Source: Nostoc sp. UHCC 0926
Lineage (GTDB): Bacteria > Cyanobacteriota > Cyanobacteriia > Cyanobacteriales > Nostocaceae
DNA length: 64,000 nucleotides
Direction of reading: 5' to 3'
Assembly: GCF_028623165.1 (NCBI RefSeq)
Contig: NZ_CP117768.1
Location: 4,712,001-4,776,000, forward strand
The translations under genes were made by a program, and so were the position numbers. This document shows positions 26,376 through 34,361 of this stretch, one piece after another. Numbering within the stretch: position 1 is the first letter of the stretch; each line of letters opens with the position of its first letter. The notes beneath the pieces were generated by a model, which saw only the letters and a program-made list of their open reading frames with translations, was not told the DNA's origin and made no database searches.

Positions 26376-27443
26376 TTAACCAAGATGTTTAAAAACCATT
26401 TTTAGCAATTCTGATTGTGTAAAAGGCTTAGTTAAATATCCTGATGATCTGACTAACTTAGCCTTTGCCCTGTCGATAAATCCTGTTCTACCAGTCACCA
26501 TAATGATCGGTGTATTTTTAAAAGCCGAATGTTTCCGTAATAAAGAACATAGCTCGTAGCCATCTAAACTTGGCATCTCAACATCTAGCAAAATCAGATC
26601 GGGCTTACTCCGGAGAATTTGCATTAAAGCTTTTACCGGATCATTGATCATCACAACTGAAAAGGTGTTTTCATCCAAAAAGTGTTTGATGGAATTCAAA
26701 ACTGTTTGGCTATCATCGATACAGGCAATTGTATATAGTTTTTTGCCAACAGTTGGCTGAGTAGTTTTATTATCCTCAGGAATATCAAAATTGATTTGTA
26801 TCGGCAATTTTTGCCCAAGTTTTATTTGCAGTTGTGGCTGAACTTGAGACGGTTGTATTTTAGACAAAACTTGGGAACCTCTACCAGCCGGAATTGATGA
26901 CTGGATATTTTGCCGATTTCGTAACTGCTTTTGACAGTGTTCAACAAGTAACCGCAAATCCAGGCAACAGAACTTTGGTAGTTCATCTAAAGAGCTTTCA
27001 GGACTGAATTCATAGCTACCTTCTTTTAAGCATAGAAATGATTCCAGTACTTCTTTTGCCAATTCGTCTATCAGCCTTGCTGCTTGCACAGAGGTGATAT
27101 AGTCTTGATTTACTAACCAACAAATAGCTTGGTAATCCGCATTTGGTATTGATTGATGTTCATTCTTCGTCTCAAACATCAGCCGCATCTGCACGCGAGT
27201 GGCACTGTTGAGAGCAGGAATTTGCTGGCTCAAGCGTCGCAAGTGACTGTCAAGGCGCTCAAATAGTTTATCTGAATAGGAGGCATAAGTAAGTTTCCCG
27301 TCCTCTAGATAGATTGACCAAGAAACTATTTCAGTAAATATATTTAAGCAGCCTGTAGCACGCCGACTGGTTAATTGTGCCAACAGAGATAGCGGATGTA
27401 GTTTCTGGAATAACCTGTAGCTACCTATAGGAGTTGTGCTCAT
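26376..27443 (-). CDS. PatA-like response regulator (PATAN domain plus receiver)
   Basis: A 355-residue protein. Residues about 1-160 form a PATAN (DUF4388-related) domain, beginning LFQKLHPLSLLAQLTSRRATGCLNI and including the DGKLTYASYS segment; a Gln-rich linker follows; residues about 232-353 are a receiver with IDDSQTVLN, phospho-Asp in LILLDVEMPSLDGYEL and TGYLTKPFTQSEL. This architecture is shared by PatA, PixG, PilG and HmpA-type regulators, which act at the head of type IV pilus chemotaxis operons; PATAN domains are known to bind pilus motor or regulatory partners. It is the first gene of the five-gene minus-strand unit. Confidence 0.88.
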   Translation of the reverse strand: MSTTPIGSYRLFQKLHPLSLLAQLTSRRATGCLNIFTEIVSWSIYLEDGKLTYASYSDKLFERLDSHLRRLSQQIPALNSATRVQMRLMFETKNEHQSIPNADYQAICWLVNQDYITSVQAARLIDELAKEVLESFLCLKEGSYEFSPESSLDELPKFCCLDLRLLVEHCQKQLRNRQNIQSSIPAGRGSQVLSKIQPSQVQPQLQIKLGQKLPIQINFDIPEDNKTTQPTVGKKLYTIACIDDSQTVLNSIKHFLDENTFSVVMINDPVKALMQILRSKPDLILLDVEMPSLDGYELCSLLRKHSAFKNTPIIMVTGRTGFIDRAKAKLVRSSGYLTKPFTQSELLKMVFKHLG

Positions 27444-27706
27444 TTTACTTTTACTTCAGCTAAATTCGATAGGTGTAAGCTAAATTTGTGCAGAGTTATT
27501 CCACAATTGTAATTAAGTAAAAAGGATAAAACTTTTGTGTTTTAAAATACATTAGTTTGTATTTAGGGATTGTGGTGAAACTCAACGACAACAGCGTTAT
27601 TTTCAAATGATCAAATCTCAGTAAATTCGTAAATTATTATTAATTTACTTCCTGTTACCGAGATTTACAGACATCTTTGGAGAATAAGACATAAAAATGT
27701 CAAGAG

Positions 27707-27895
27707 TAGATGAAGCCACTTTGCATTGAGTAACCCCTATCTGACCACAGGAATAATACCGATTTTATTGGCGGTAATACATTTGAACTTCTGTATTTAC
27801 ACTTAAGTAAAATCTAGTCTTTAACTAGCTAAGGGCTAGATGAAGCCACTTTGCATTGAATAACTTCAATTTGACCACAGCAATAATACTGATTT
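27707..27895. repeat. Pair of about 59-bp direct repeats, 130 bp apart
   Basis: tagatgaagccactttgcat starts at 27707 and again at 27837. The match continues with about ten differences through tgaccacag.aataatac.gatttt. Nothing coding lies between them. This is part of the gene-free interval 27444-28235, which is otherwise AT-rich up to 28000 and then filled by small dispersed repeats (next entry). Confidence 0.75.
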
Positions 27896-28003
27896 TTTTA
27901 ACAAAAATAAAACATAATTCAGAAGGGCTAATGACAATACCAGAAAAAGGCGTGAAATTAACCAAGTCTCCAGGTGAATTGTTCTAGTTGTCCAAAAAAC
28001 TTG

Positions 28004-28170
28004 CGCGATCGCCACTTTATTCCTACTGTAGATGTTGTGTGGGTGCGACGCCGATAGCGTTCGCGCAGCGTCTCGTAGAGAAGCGTTAGCGAGTCTTCGT
28101 ACCCCTACGGGGAAGCAAGCTACGTGCAGCGTCTCGTAAGAGAGCGTCATAGGCCGTCGTAGACATCGCC
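28004..28170. repeat. Cluster of small dispersed repeats
   Basis: GC-richer stretch composed of adjoining copies of short dispersed repeats, including cgttcgcgcagcgtctcgta (28058-28077), ccctacggggaagcaagcta (28101-28120), and a second cgtctcgtaagagagcg. The same modules recur at 21201, 35210-35300, 35480-35530 and 56955-57030. A 107-codon minus-strand open frame across it is made of repeat sequence and is not a gene. Confidence 0.75.
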
Positions 28171-28235
28171 ATATCTCTAGATTAGACATTAGATGTACAA
28201 TTGCTGAATGCTTCGTGTCTTTATTTACTGGCTTT

Positions 28236-28898
28236 ATGCGTTATTCTGTATTGGCCACTGACTACGACGGTACACTAGCAACTGACAATCATGTAAATGA
28301 AAATACTTTGGCAGCACTTTCACGTCTGCGGAGTTCTGGTTACAAACTTATCTTGGTGACAGGTAGACAGCTAGATGAATTGCTGCAAATTTTTGTACAA
28401 GTAGATTTATTTGATTATGTAGTAGCAGAAAACGGCGCTTTGCTGTACTCACCAGCTACCCGTCAGGAGAAACTATTAGGTTCGCAACCATCAGCAGAAT
28501 TTATTAAAGCATTGGGCGATCGCCAAGTCAATTCCCTGTCAGTTGGCCGTGTAATTGTTGCCACTTGGCATCCCCAAGAAACCATAGTTTTAGAAACTAT
28601 CCGCCAGATGGGATTAGAATTACAAGTCATATTGAATAAAGGAGCGGTGATGGTGCTACCGTCAGGAATTAATAAAGCCACAGGGTTAGCCGCCGCCTTG
28701 GATGAGATGCAGTTATCACCTGAAAATGTAGTCGGGATTGGCGATGCAGAAAATGACCATGATTTCCTCAATTTTTGTGGTTATTCAGTAGCAGTTGCTA
28801 ATGCTTTACCGACGCTCTTTGAGCGTGTGGATTTTGTGACTAATGGTAGTCGGGGGGATGGTGTTATAGAACTAATTGAAAAACTCATCACCTCATAA
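28236..28898 (+). CDS. HAD superfamily phosphatase (Cof/HAD-IIB type)
   Basis: A 220-residue protein with the HAD motifs in order: nucleophile Asp in LATDYDGTLAT (motif I, near residue 9), LVTGRQ (motif II), a conserved Lys in SGINKATGL, and GIGDAENDHDFL (motif IV). The cap is of the C2 type. Cof-type HADs dephosphorylate sugar phosphates or cofactors; the specific substrate cannot be told. The start at 28236 (MRYSVLATDYDG) is preferred to 28215 because the motif I strand normally begins the protein. It is monocistronic between a repeat cluster and a convergent gene. Confidence 0.85.
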   Translation: MRYSVLATDYDGTLATDNHVNENTLAALSRLRSSGYKLILVTGRQLDELLQIFVQVDLFDYVVAENGALLYSPATRQEKLLGSQPSAEFIKALGDRQVNSLSVGRVIVATWHPQETIVLETIRQMGLELQVILNKGAVMVLPSGINKATGLAAALDEMQLSPENVVGIGDAENDHDFLNFCGYSVAVANALPTLFERVDFVTNGSRGDGVIELIEKLITS

Positions 28899-28943
28899 TA
28901 TTTAGCTGAACTCGGGCATTAATTTGAGCAGGTTTATATAAAT

Positions 28944-28970
28944 AAAAAAAGGAGAGTATTGCTACTCTCC
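28944..28970 (-). terminator. Rho-independent terminator (minus strand)
   Basis: An 8-bp perfect stem (28951-28958 with 28963-28970), loop ttgc, followed on the minus strand by seven T (the a-run at 28944-28950). It ends the transcript of the repeat-rich secreted protein gene at 29004-29306. Confidence 0.8.
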
Positions 28971-29003
28971 TAACGTAATATGAGTGAGTGAAAATTCCTT
29001 TTT

Positions 29004-29306
29004 TTAGTGATGAAGCCTCGCTTGACGTTCACGCAATTCACGAGCGTGTTGTTCACGAGCTTGACGTTCACGCAATTCACGAGCGCGTTGTTCACGAGCT
29101 TGACGTTCACGCAATTCACGAGCGCGTTGTTCACGGACTTGACGTTCGTGTTGGAGTTTGAGTTTACTATTATTAAAAGCTACAGTATTACGATTAAAAT
29201 GATCATGCTCAGATTTAAATTCAGCAGCATTAGCATTTTGAGAAAGAGCAGCAATTGAAGCAGCTGCTAATAAGCCTCCAAGAAGAATAGATTTAAAGTG
29301 GTTCAT
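29004..29306 (-). CDS. Secreted Arg/Glu-rich tandem-repeat protein
   Basis: A 100-residue protein. The start at 29306 (MNHFKSILLGGLLAAASIAA) gives a clear signal peptide with cleavage near ANAAE; the upstream ATG at 29393 is less likely. After a short linker, the mature part has three copies of a 13-residue unit, ERQAREQRARELR, encoded by a 39-bp tandem repeat, ending in RLHH. The repeat predicts one long, highly charged helix with alternating Arg and Glu. Function is unknown; a role in binding envelope polymers is speculation. A terminator follows at 28944. Confidence 0.7.
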   Translation of the reverse strand: MNHFKSILLGGLLAAASIAALSQNANAAEFKSEHDHFNRNTVAFNNSKLKLQHERQVREQRARELRERQAREQRARELRERQAREQHARELRERQARLHH

Positions 29307-29536
29307 ATATCCTTTAATCTGCCTTGCATTACTTGATTTGTATATTCTCAATATAATGGGAATAATCAGGTACACGCCTGTATACAAAGTCATGTTGAAA
29401 TAGTTACTTTTGTCACTACTACTAGGATTTATATTTTATTTTTGAAAAGTTATAACGGTTGAAACCTGTCCTGACATGGGTTATACCCTAGTATGCCTAG
29501 CAAGACTCAAGAAAAGTATTAGGCGAATAGAATTCG

Positions 29537-29794
29537 CTACTGCGTGTTGTGGTCCTTCACTTTTGTCTCGATACTTTTCTCCTGATTGGGAATTGGTGAA
29601 TTGGCTGCAATTGCGGGAGAATCATCAGTGAAGAGGAAAACTTGATTAAACTTGGCTTCTTGTTGAAACCAAGTTGCGATCGCAGAAGCATCTCGCTTGG
29701 AAAAGTTTAGCGATGCCTGCGGCGGGCTACGCCTACGCAGATTCTCATAGTGATTAATCCCAACAACAATCGCCCAATTCCTACCCATATTCAA
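29537..29794 (-). pseudogene. Truncated caspase-like (peptidase C14) fragment
   Basis: The 85-codon frame matches only the first third of the caspase domain of the neighbouring protein at 30579: NWAIVVGINHYENL, DASAIATWFQQEAKFNQVFLFTDDS, ANSPIPNQ. It stops before the catalytic His and Cys. Between ENLR and LNFSKRDA the sequence has RRRSPPQAS where the intact copy has a shorter segment, and this is encoded by a dispersed repeat (about 29711-29740). It lies 7 bp after the Pepco-like gene on the same strand, so it may be the remnant of that gene's original caspase partner. Confidence 0.75.
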
Positions 29795-29801
29795 GTACCA
29801 A

Positions 29802-30218
29802 TTATTTCCGCTTGAATTTAAAAGTCATCGCTCCTTTTCCCCCGGCTTTACCACCACCAATCCCGAACAAACTGATTTGTCCTTCGCCATTGACTTCTAC
29901 TGAGAGTTCCACCTCATTAAGCTGCATCTTAGAATCAGGTTGATCAGCTTCATCAAGCATTTCCCGCATTGCTTCCAGAAACCCCTTCATTTCTTGCTTG
30001 AGTTTAGTTACCTCTACTTTGTGTCTAGTAATTACTATTTCGTCTTTTTTTCGACTCACAACTATTTCTTCAGTGGTTTCAACTCCGAGTCGTCCTCCTC
30101 TATCTCCACTGCTTCTTGCTCCAATATTTCTGAATGTTTCATTGGTGGTATTTGATGTTTCAGCCGTTTCTTCGGTAATAATCCAGATGGCTTTTGGTGT
30201 TGAATTTTCTGTTGACAT
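29802..30218 (-). CDS. Pepco-like peptidase-co-occurring domain protein
   Basis: A 138-residue protein. N-terminal part KAIWIITEETAET, a variable middle, a KLKQEMKGFLEAMREMLDEAD helix and a C-terminal strand-rich part NEVELSVEVNGEGQISLFGIGG, then a glycine-rich turn (KAGGKGAMTFKFKRK). This matches what I recall of the Pepco (peptidase-co-occurring) family, described by computational work as a partner of caspase and trypsin-like effectors in NTPase-based conflict systems. It lies between the broken caspase fragment and the RHH gene, all on the minus strand. The name is from memory and should be treated as probable. Confidence 0.6.
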   Translation of the reverse strand: MSTENSTPKAIWIITEETAETSNTTNETFRNIGARSSGDRGGRLGVETTEEIVVSRKKDEIVITRHKVEVTKLKQEMKGFLEAMREMLDEADQPDSKMQLNEVELSVEVNGEGQISLFGIGGGKAGGKGAMTFKFKRK

Positions 30219-30246
30219 AAATTTTATTATTGAAATTATTCTTGAT

Positions 30247-30468
30247 TTAACTAGCTTTTACCAAAGCTTCTAGCACCGCCGTTCTCGCTTCCAGTTCGGC
30301 AACTCTTTGGTTTAATGGTAAATTTTCAACACATCCTAAATAGTGCGCCAAAGCGCCAACTACTACCTCCGTTTTAGATGTGCCAGTCTGTTGAGCGTAG
30401 TTGTTAAGCTTTTCTAGAAGATACGGGGGAATTCTGACGACAATTTGAGGTTTGGTTATGGCAGGCAA
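30247..30468 (-). CDS. Ribbon-helix-helix regulator with C-terminal coiled coil
   Basis: A 73-residue protein: VVRIPPYLLEKLNNYAQQTGTSKTEVVV is an RHH strand-helix-helix, followed by a leucine-rich helix (VAELEARTAVLEALVKA). The N-terminal half is homologous to the protein at 12481-12729. It sits divergently from the caspase-FGE gene with 110 bp between start codons and 28 bp ahead of the Pepco-like gene, the position expected of an autoregulator for the whole locus. Confidence 0.7.
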   Translation of the reverse strand: MPAITKPQIVVRIPPYLLEKLNNYAQQTGTSKTEVVVGALAHYLGCVENLPLNQRVAELEARTAVLEALVKAS

Positions 30469-30578
30469 TTATTTTTTAGTTTTAGACTATAAACTGCATG
30501 ACAGTGCATTACTATTATTCAGTAGTAACACGTAAATTTGCAATAGGGAAGAACAGATTAGTCAACACCAACGCAGAA

Positions 30579-32426
30579 ATGGCTAAAAATTGGGCGATCG
30601 CGATCGGCATTAACCAGTACAACAATCTTCAGCACCTAAATTACGCCAAACTAGATGCCGAAGCTATGCGCGATTGGTTTGAAAAGGAAGTGCGGTTTGA
30701 CAGAGTGTTTCTGTTTACAGAAGATTCAATTGCAATTCCCGCTTCTCCACCCATTCCCACTCAGCCTACTTACGGTAACTTGCGGCGGTTCTTAAGGGCA
30801 AACTTTGAAAAGCCACTATTGACACCAGGGGATAATCTCTGGTTTTTCTTTGCGGGTCACGGTTGTCGGTCAGCTGACTGTGACTATCTCATGCTGATGG
30901 ATAGTGATCCAGGTGATGTAGAACATACGGCAATCCCTGTTGATTTTGTTACCCAAAGATTGCGCCGTAGTGGAGCAGATAATGTAGTGTTGTTTTTAGA
31001 TGCCTGCCGCGATGAAGGAAGCAGGCGAGGAGAGGGTATTGGTGAAGAACATCAGGGAGTAGTCACCTTTTACTCTTGCAGTCCCAGTCAAAGGTCTTAT
31101 GAAATTGAGCAGTTGCAACATGGCTCATTTACCCAGGCGTTGTTAGACGGGTTGAAGATAGCAGGTGAAGGAAACTGTGCCACAGTAGAAAGGCTGGAGC
31201 GATATTTACAATGGAGAGTTCCCACAATAAATCAAACGCACCGGAAAACTCCACAATATCCTTATGCGATCGCCGAACCAGCCACCAAATTAAACTTAAT
31301 TTTGTTGCCCGATTATGCCACGCTGACTGATATTGCCACGATGAAACTTGACGCTTATCAAGCGGAAGTCAAAGGAGAGTGGGAATTAGCCAGACAGTTA
31401 TGGATTCGGGTGAATGTGGCTGCTAGGGGTTCCGATATGCAAGCAATTGAGGCATTTTCTAGAATTCCCCAGCGACTTGGAGAGTCTTCTGTACCTCCAA
31501 AAAGTCCTGAACCTATTACTTTACCAAGGGGAGATAGATCAGTAGTTTCTGAGCCATTACCTACAGCACATCAAGCTGAACTACAGGTTTTTCAGTTTGA
31601 GGTGGTGAAGGTAAATGCAAGTGGTCAAGAGGTGAAACGAGACAGAAGTGAAGCCCAATATTTCACCGAAGACTTAGGAAATGGTGTCAGCTTGGAAATG
31701 ATTGCGATTCCCAGTGGCAAATTCCTGATGGGTTCACCATCCGGGGAAGGAAATGATCAGGAAAAACCTCAGCATGAAGTGACGGTTCAATCATTCTTTA
31801 TGGGTAAATACTCAGTTACCCAAGCGCAATGGAGAAGAGTAGCAGCACTACCCAAACTTAACCGTGACCTGAAAGCTGATCCATCTTATTTCAAGGGAGA
31901 TAAACGACCAGTAGAGCAAGTATCTTGGAACGATGCAGTTGAGTTTTGCGATCGCCTCTCGAAATATACAAACAAGCAATATCGTCTACCTAGTGAAGCT
32001 GAATGGGAATATGCCTGTCGTGCAGGAACAAATACACCCTTTCATTTTGGCGAGACGATAACGACTGAGTTAGCTAACTACAATGGAAATTCTACTTACG
32101 CTTCTGCACCAAAAGGAAAAAATCGTGGACAAACAATAGAGGTAGGAAGTTTTCTACCCAACGCCTTTGGATTGTACGATATGCACGGCAATGTCTGGGA
32201 GTGGTGTCAAGATAGTCGGCATGACAGCTATAAAGGAGCGCCTAAAGATGCAAGTGCATGGATAGATAATGATAATAAATATCAAATACTGCGGGGCGGT
32301 TCCTGGTACAACAATCCTAAGGTCTGCCGTTCTGCGTCCCGCCTCCTCAACGATAGGGCGGGGCGCGACGACATCAGCAACAATATTGGTTTTCGTGTTG
32401 TCTGCGCGGTTGGGAGGACTCTTTAG
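30579..32426 (+). CDS. Caspase-like (C14) protein with C-terminal FGE-sulfatase domain
   Basis: A 615-residue two-domain protein. Residues 1 to about 240 are a caspase-like peptidase: NWAIAIGINQY, catalytic His94 in FFFAGHGCRS, catalytic Cys143 in VLFLDACRDEG. A linker (about 245-370) follows. Residues about 370-615 are a formylglycine-generating-enzyme/SUMF1-like domain (MIAIPSGKFLMGS, KYSVTQAQWRRV, YRLPSEAEWEYACRAG, YDMHGNVWEWCQD, LRGGSWYNN, NIGFRVV). In such bacterial proteins the FGE fold acts as a C-type-lectin-like recognition module, not as an oxidase. Start at 30579 is chosen because the caspase core begins there; 30498 would add 27 atypical residues. The last 45 codons look like a retroelement-diversified region (separate entry). 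Confidence 0.88.
   Translation: MAKNWAIAIGINQYNNLQHLNYAKLDAEAMRDWFEKEVRFDRVFLFTEDSIAIPASPPIPTQPTYGNLRRFLRANFEKPLLTPGDNLWFFFAGHGCRSADCDYLMLMDSDPGDVEHTAIPVDFVTQRLRRSGADNVVLFLDACRDEGSRRGEGIGEEHQGVVTFYSCSPSQRSYEIEQLQHGSFTQALLDGLKIAGEGNCATVERLERYLQWRVPTINQTHRKTPQYPYAIAEPATKLNLILLPDYATLTDIATMKLDAYQAEVKGEWELARQLWIRVNVAARGSDMQAIEAFSRIPQRLGESSVPPKSPEPITLPRGDRSVVSEPLPTAHQAELQVFQFEVVKVNASGQEVKRDRSEAQYFTEDLGNGVSLEMIAIPSGKFLMGSPSGEGNDQEKPQHEVTVQSFFMGKYSVTQAQWRRVAALPKLNRDLKADPSYFKGDKRPVEQVSWNDAVEFCDRLSKYTNKQYRLPSEAEWEYACRAGTNTPFHFGETITTELANYNGNSTYASAPKGKNRGQTIEVGSFLPNAFGLYDMHGNVWEWCQDSRHDSYKGAPKDASAWIDNDNKYQILRGGSWYNNPKVCRSASRLLNDRAGRDDISNNIGFRVVCAVGRTL
32289..32426 (+). other. Candidate diversity-generating retroelement variable region
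   Basis: The segment encodes LRGGSW to the stop, the C-terminal hypervariable part of FGE/C-lectin domains targeted by diversity-generating retroelements in cyanobacteria. The pattern fits: many surface codons have the form NNC or NNT next to retained AAC/AAT (TAC AAC AAT; GTC; TCC; CTC CTC AAC GAT; GAC GAC; AGC AAC AAT). This is what adenine-specific mutagenesis of AAC/AAT codons in a template repeat would leave. The flanks (RGGSW and GFRVV) are the fixed frame of the fold. No reverse transcriptase or template copy lies in this window. Confidence 0.6.
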
Positions 32427-32548
32427 CCCTTTACACTTTAGCTCTTTTGCCCTTTGCTCTTATTTTCTTTACCCTTTTTGAGTGTAGCGAAGCGGAACAA
32501 TCTAATTTTTTTTGAAAATCAAAGGCTGAATTATAGAGAAAATTAATC

Positions 32549-32640
32549 AGGACTTACGCACGGACTACGATTTTACGTCATTACGAGCCAAGCGAAGTAA
32601 TCGCAAAGGCTTGGTTTTTCTTCACGATTGCGTAAGTCCT
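32549..32640. mobile_element. MITE-like element with 12-bp inverted ends and 7-bp target duplication
   Basis: The 92-bp element begins aggacttacgca (32549-32560) and ends with the perfect inverted complement (32629-32640). It is flanked on both sides by the direct repeat attaatc (32542-32548 and 32641-32647), which fits a target-site duplication. The centre has no frame long enough to code for anything. It lies in the 326-bp gap after the caspase-FGE gene. Confidence 0.7.
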
Positions 32641-32752
32641 ATTAATCTTAAATTTATCTCAAATATTTAGGGTGTGTTCGCGTGGTGTAACGCAGCAGAT
32701 TATCAAAGCAAACCAGCCTTTACCAATCACTGAGCGATCGCAAACTCATAAA

Positions 32753-32834
32753 TGCGGATAAAAGGACTTGAACCTTCACTCCTTTCGGAACTAGAACCTA
32801 AATCTAGCGCGTCTGCCAATTCCGCCATATCCGC
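32753..32834 (-). tRNA. trnL-UAG: tRNA-Leu (anticodon UAG)
   Basis: The minus strand folds as a class II tRNA of 82 nt. Acceptor stem GCGGATA pairs with TATCCGC; D-arm GGCGGAATTGGCAGACGC; anticodon stem CTAGA/TCTAG encloses loop TTTAGGT, giving anticodon TAG; a variable arm (TTCCGAAAGGAG) and T-loop GGTTCAAGTCC follow, then discriminator A. CCA is not encoded. It reads CUN-type leucine codons. It lies 91 bp after the alr stop codon on the same strand. Confidence 0.95.
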
Positions 32835-32924
32835 ATCAGTTTACTATAATACCATAATAAATTATTTCTGGAAAGGGAAAATGTGGGACAAGGGAAAAAT
32901 TAATGTCCAATGCCCCATGCTCAG

Positions 32925-34112
32925 TTACATGACTGCAACACGAGGCAGACGATGCTTGAACCCGCAGAGAATTTCCCAGGAAATAGTGTTTAATTCTTCT
33001 GCCCAATCGTCCGCTGAAATTTGTTCTTTTCCCTGTTGCCCTAGTAAGGTGACTACTTCTCCTTCTTGGATATTAGGTATGGCACTCACATCCAGCATCA
33101 ACTGATCCATTGTAATTGTCCCAATTTGCGACACTCGCTGACCGCGAATTAACGCCTGCATTTTGTTGGAAAGACCGCGAGGAACACCGTCAGCATAGCC
33201 AATTCCCACGACAGCGAGGCGAAGTTCACGCGGGGCAATAAATTGATGCCCGTAGCTAACAGCGGTTCCTGCGGCAATTGTTTTAACTTGGGTAACTCGT
33301 GCTTTAAGTTCCAAAACGGGCTTCAGGTTGATCGCATTTTGTAAATGGGTTGCTGGGTAGAGTCCGTAAACGGCTAAACCTACTCGCACAATGTCGTAGT
33401 GCAATGCCGGATTTGTAAGTGCAGCCGCTGAGTTTGCCAAGTGCAAGCAGGGCGCTTGGATTCCCATTGCTTTGATTTGAGCGATCGCTTCCTCAAATCG
33501 TTTATGCTGTTCTTCCATTGCCGTGGTGTCAGGATCATCTGCTGTTGCCAAATGGGAATAAATACTGGCAATAGATAGATGTGGTAACCGCTGCACTAAT
33601 TGCACAAATTCACCCGCTTGCTGCCAATTAGTTCCCAACCTGGACATTCCCGTGTCTAATTTGATGTGTACTGGGATAGGAGAACCATAATTCATGGATT
33701 CTAGGGCATCAGAAAATACCAAAGCTTGTTTAGGGCTACAGAGTGTGGGCTGAAGTTTCCAGTGGGCGATCGCATGAATCTGCTCTGGTGTATGAGTTGC
33801 TCCTAAAATTAAAATGGGCGCTTGAATTCCGCCTTCTCGCAATTGAATAGCTTCTGGAACTGTAGCGACTCCCAGCCAAGTAGCTCCCGATTGGATTGCA
33901 GTTTGGGCGACTGTTACCGCTCCATGTCCATAAGCATCAGCTTTTACTACCGCCATCAACTGGGTACGCGGTGATAAAAACTGTACCAATTGCTGTATAT
34001 TGTACGACAACGCCCCTAAATCAATTTCTACCCAGGCTCGTTGCGAAAACCACGCGTAGGTGTCGCACTGCTGATTAGGAACTACACCAGGGATTTGTTT
34101 ACGACTTAACAT
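32925..34112 (-). CDS. alr: Alanine racemase
   Basis: A 395-residue fold-type III PLP enzyme that interconverts L- and D-alanine for peptidoglycan. PLP-binding Lys57 is in VVKADAYGHGA; the second catalytic Tyr lies in AVSYGHQF; the IGYADGVPRGL segment and the C-terminal DQLMLDVS and ISWEILCGFKHRLPR complete the fold. Length is normal. The N-terminal 25 residues before WVEIDLGAL are unusually long, so a start a few codons later is possible. It is a single gene; downstream on the same strand is tRNA-Leu. Confidence 0.93.
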   Translation of the reverse strand: MLSRKQIPGVVPNQQCDTYAWFSQRAWVEIDLGALSYNIQQLVQFLSPRTQLMAVVKADAYGHGAVTVAQTAIQSGATWLGVATVPEAIQLREGGIQAPILILGATHTPEQIHAIAHWKLQPTLCSPKQALVFSDALESMNYGSPIPVHIKLDTGMSRLGTNWQQAGEFVQLVQRLPHLSIASIYSHLATADDPDTTAMEEQHKRFEEAIAQIKAMGIQAPCLHLANSAAALTNPALHYDIVRVGLAVYGLYPATHLQNAINLKPVLELKARVTQVKTIAAGTAVSYGHQFIAPRELRLAVVGIGYADGVPRGLSNKMQALIRGQRVSQIGTITMDQLMLDVSAIPNIQEGEVVTLLGQQGKEQISADDWAEELNTISWEILCGFKHRLPRVAVM

Positions 34113-34361
34113 TTGTACTGACTCCTATTCCACCACGGCTAAACTTCCAAGTTATCTATCTATACACGCTCTTAAAAGCGATATCAGATTAAATAGGAAG
34201 TTTACCCTTGATATTGGAATTGATACAAGACGTTGCATTACTAACTCTCAACTCATAACTTAATTTCCGAATTCTCCCGAAAGTATAATTTATTCTCATC
34301 TCCCTAGCAGGGTGTATTTGTGTTAATATTTATGTAAAGCTAATACCCTGAGCGCAGATAA

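Noticed and set aside
27866..28189. 107-codon minus-strand open frame
   Set aside because: It is built from dispersed repeat modules found elsewhere in the window and has no signature of a protein family.
32752..33105. 117-codon plus-strand frame
   Set aside because: It lies antisense to tRNA-Leu and to the 3' end of alr.
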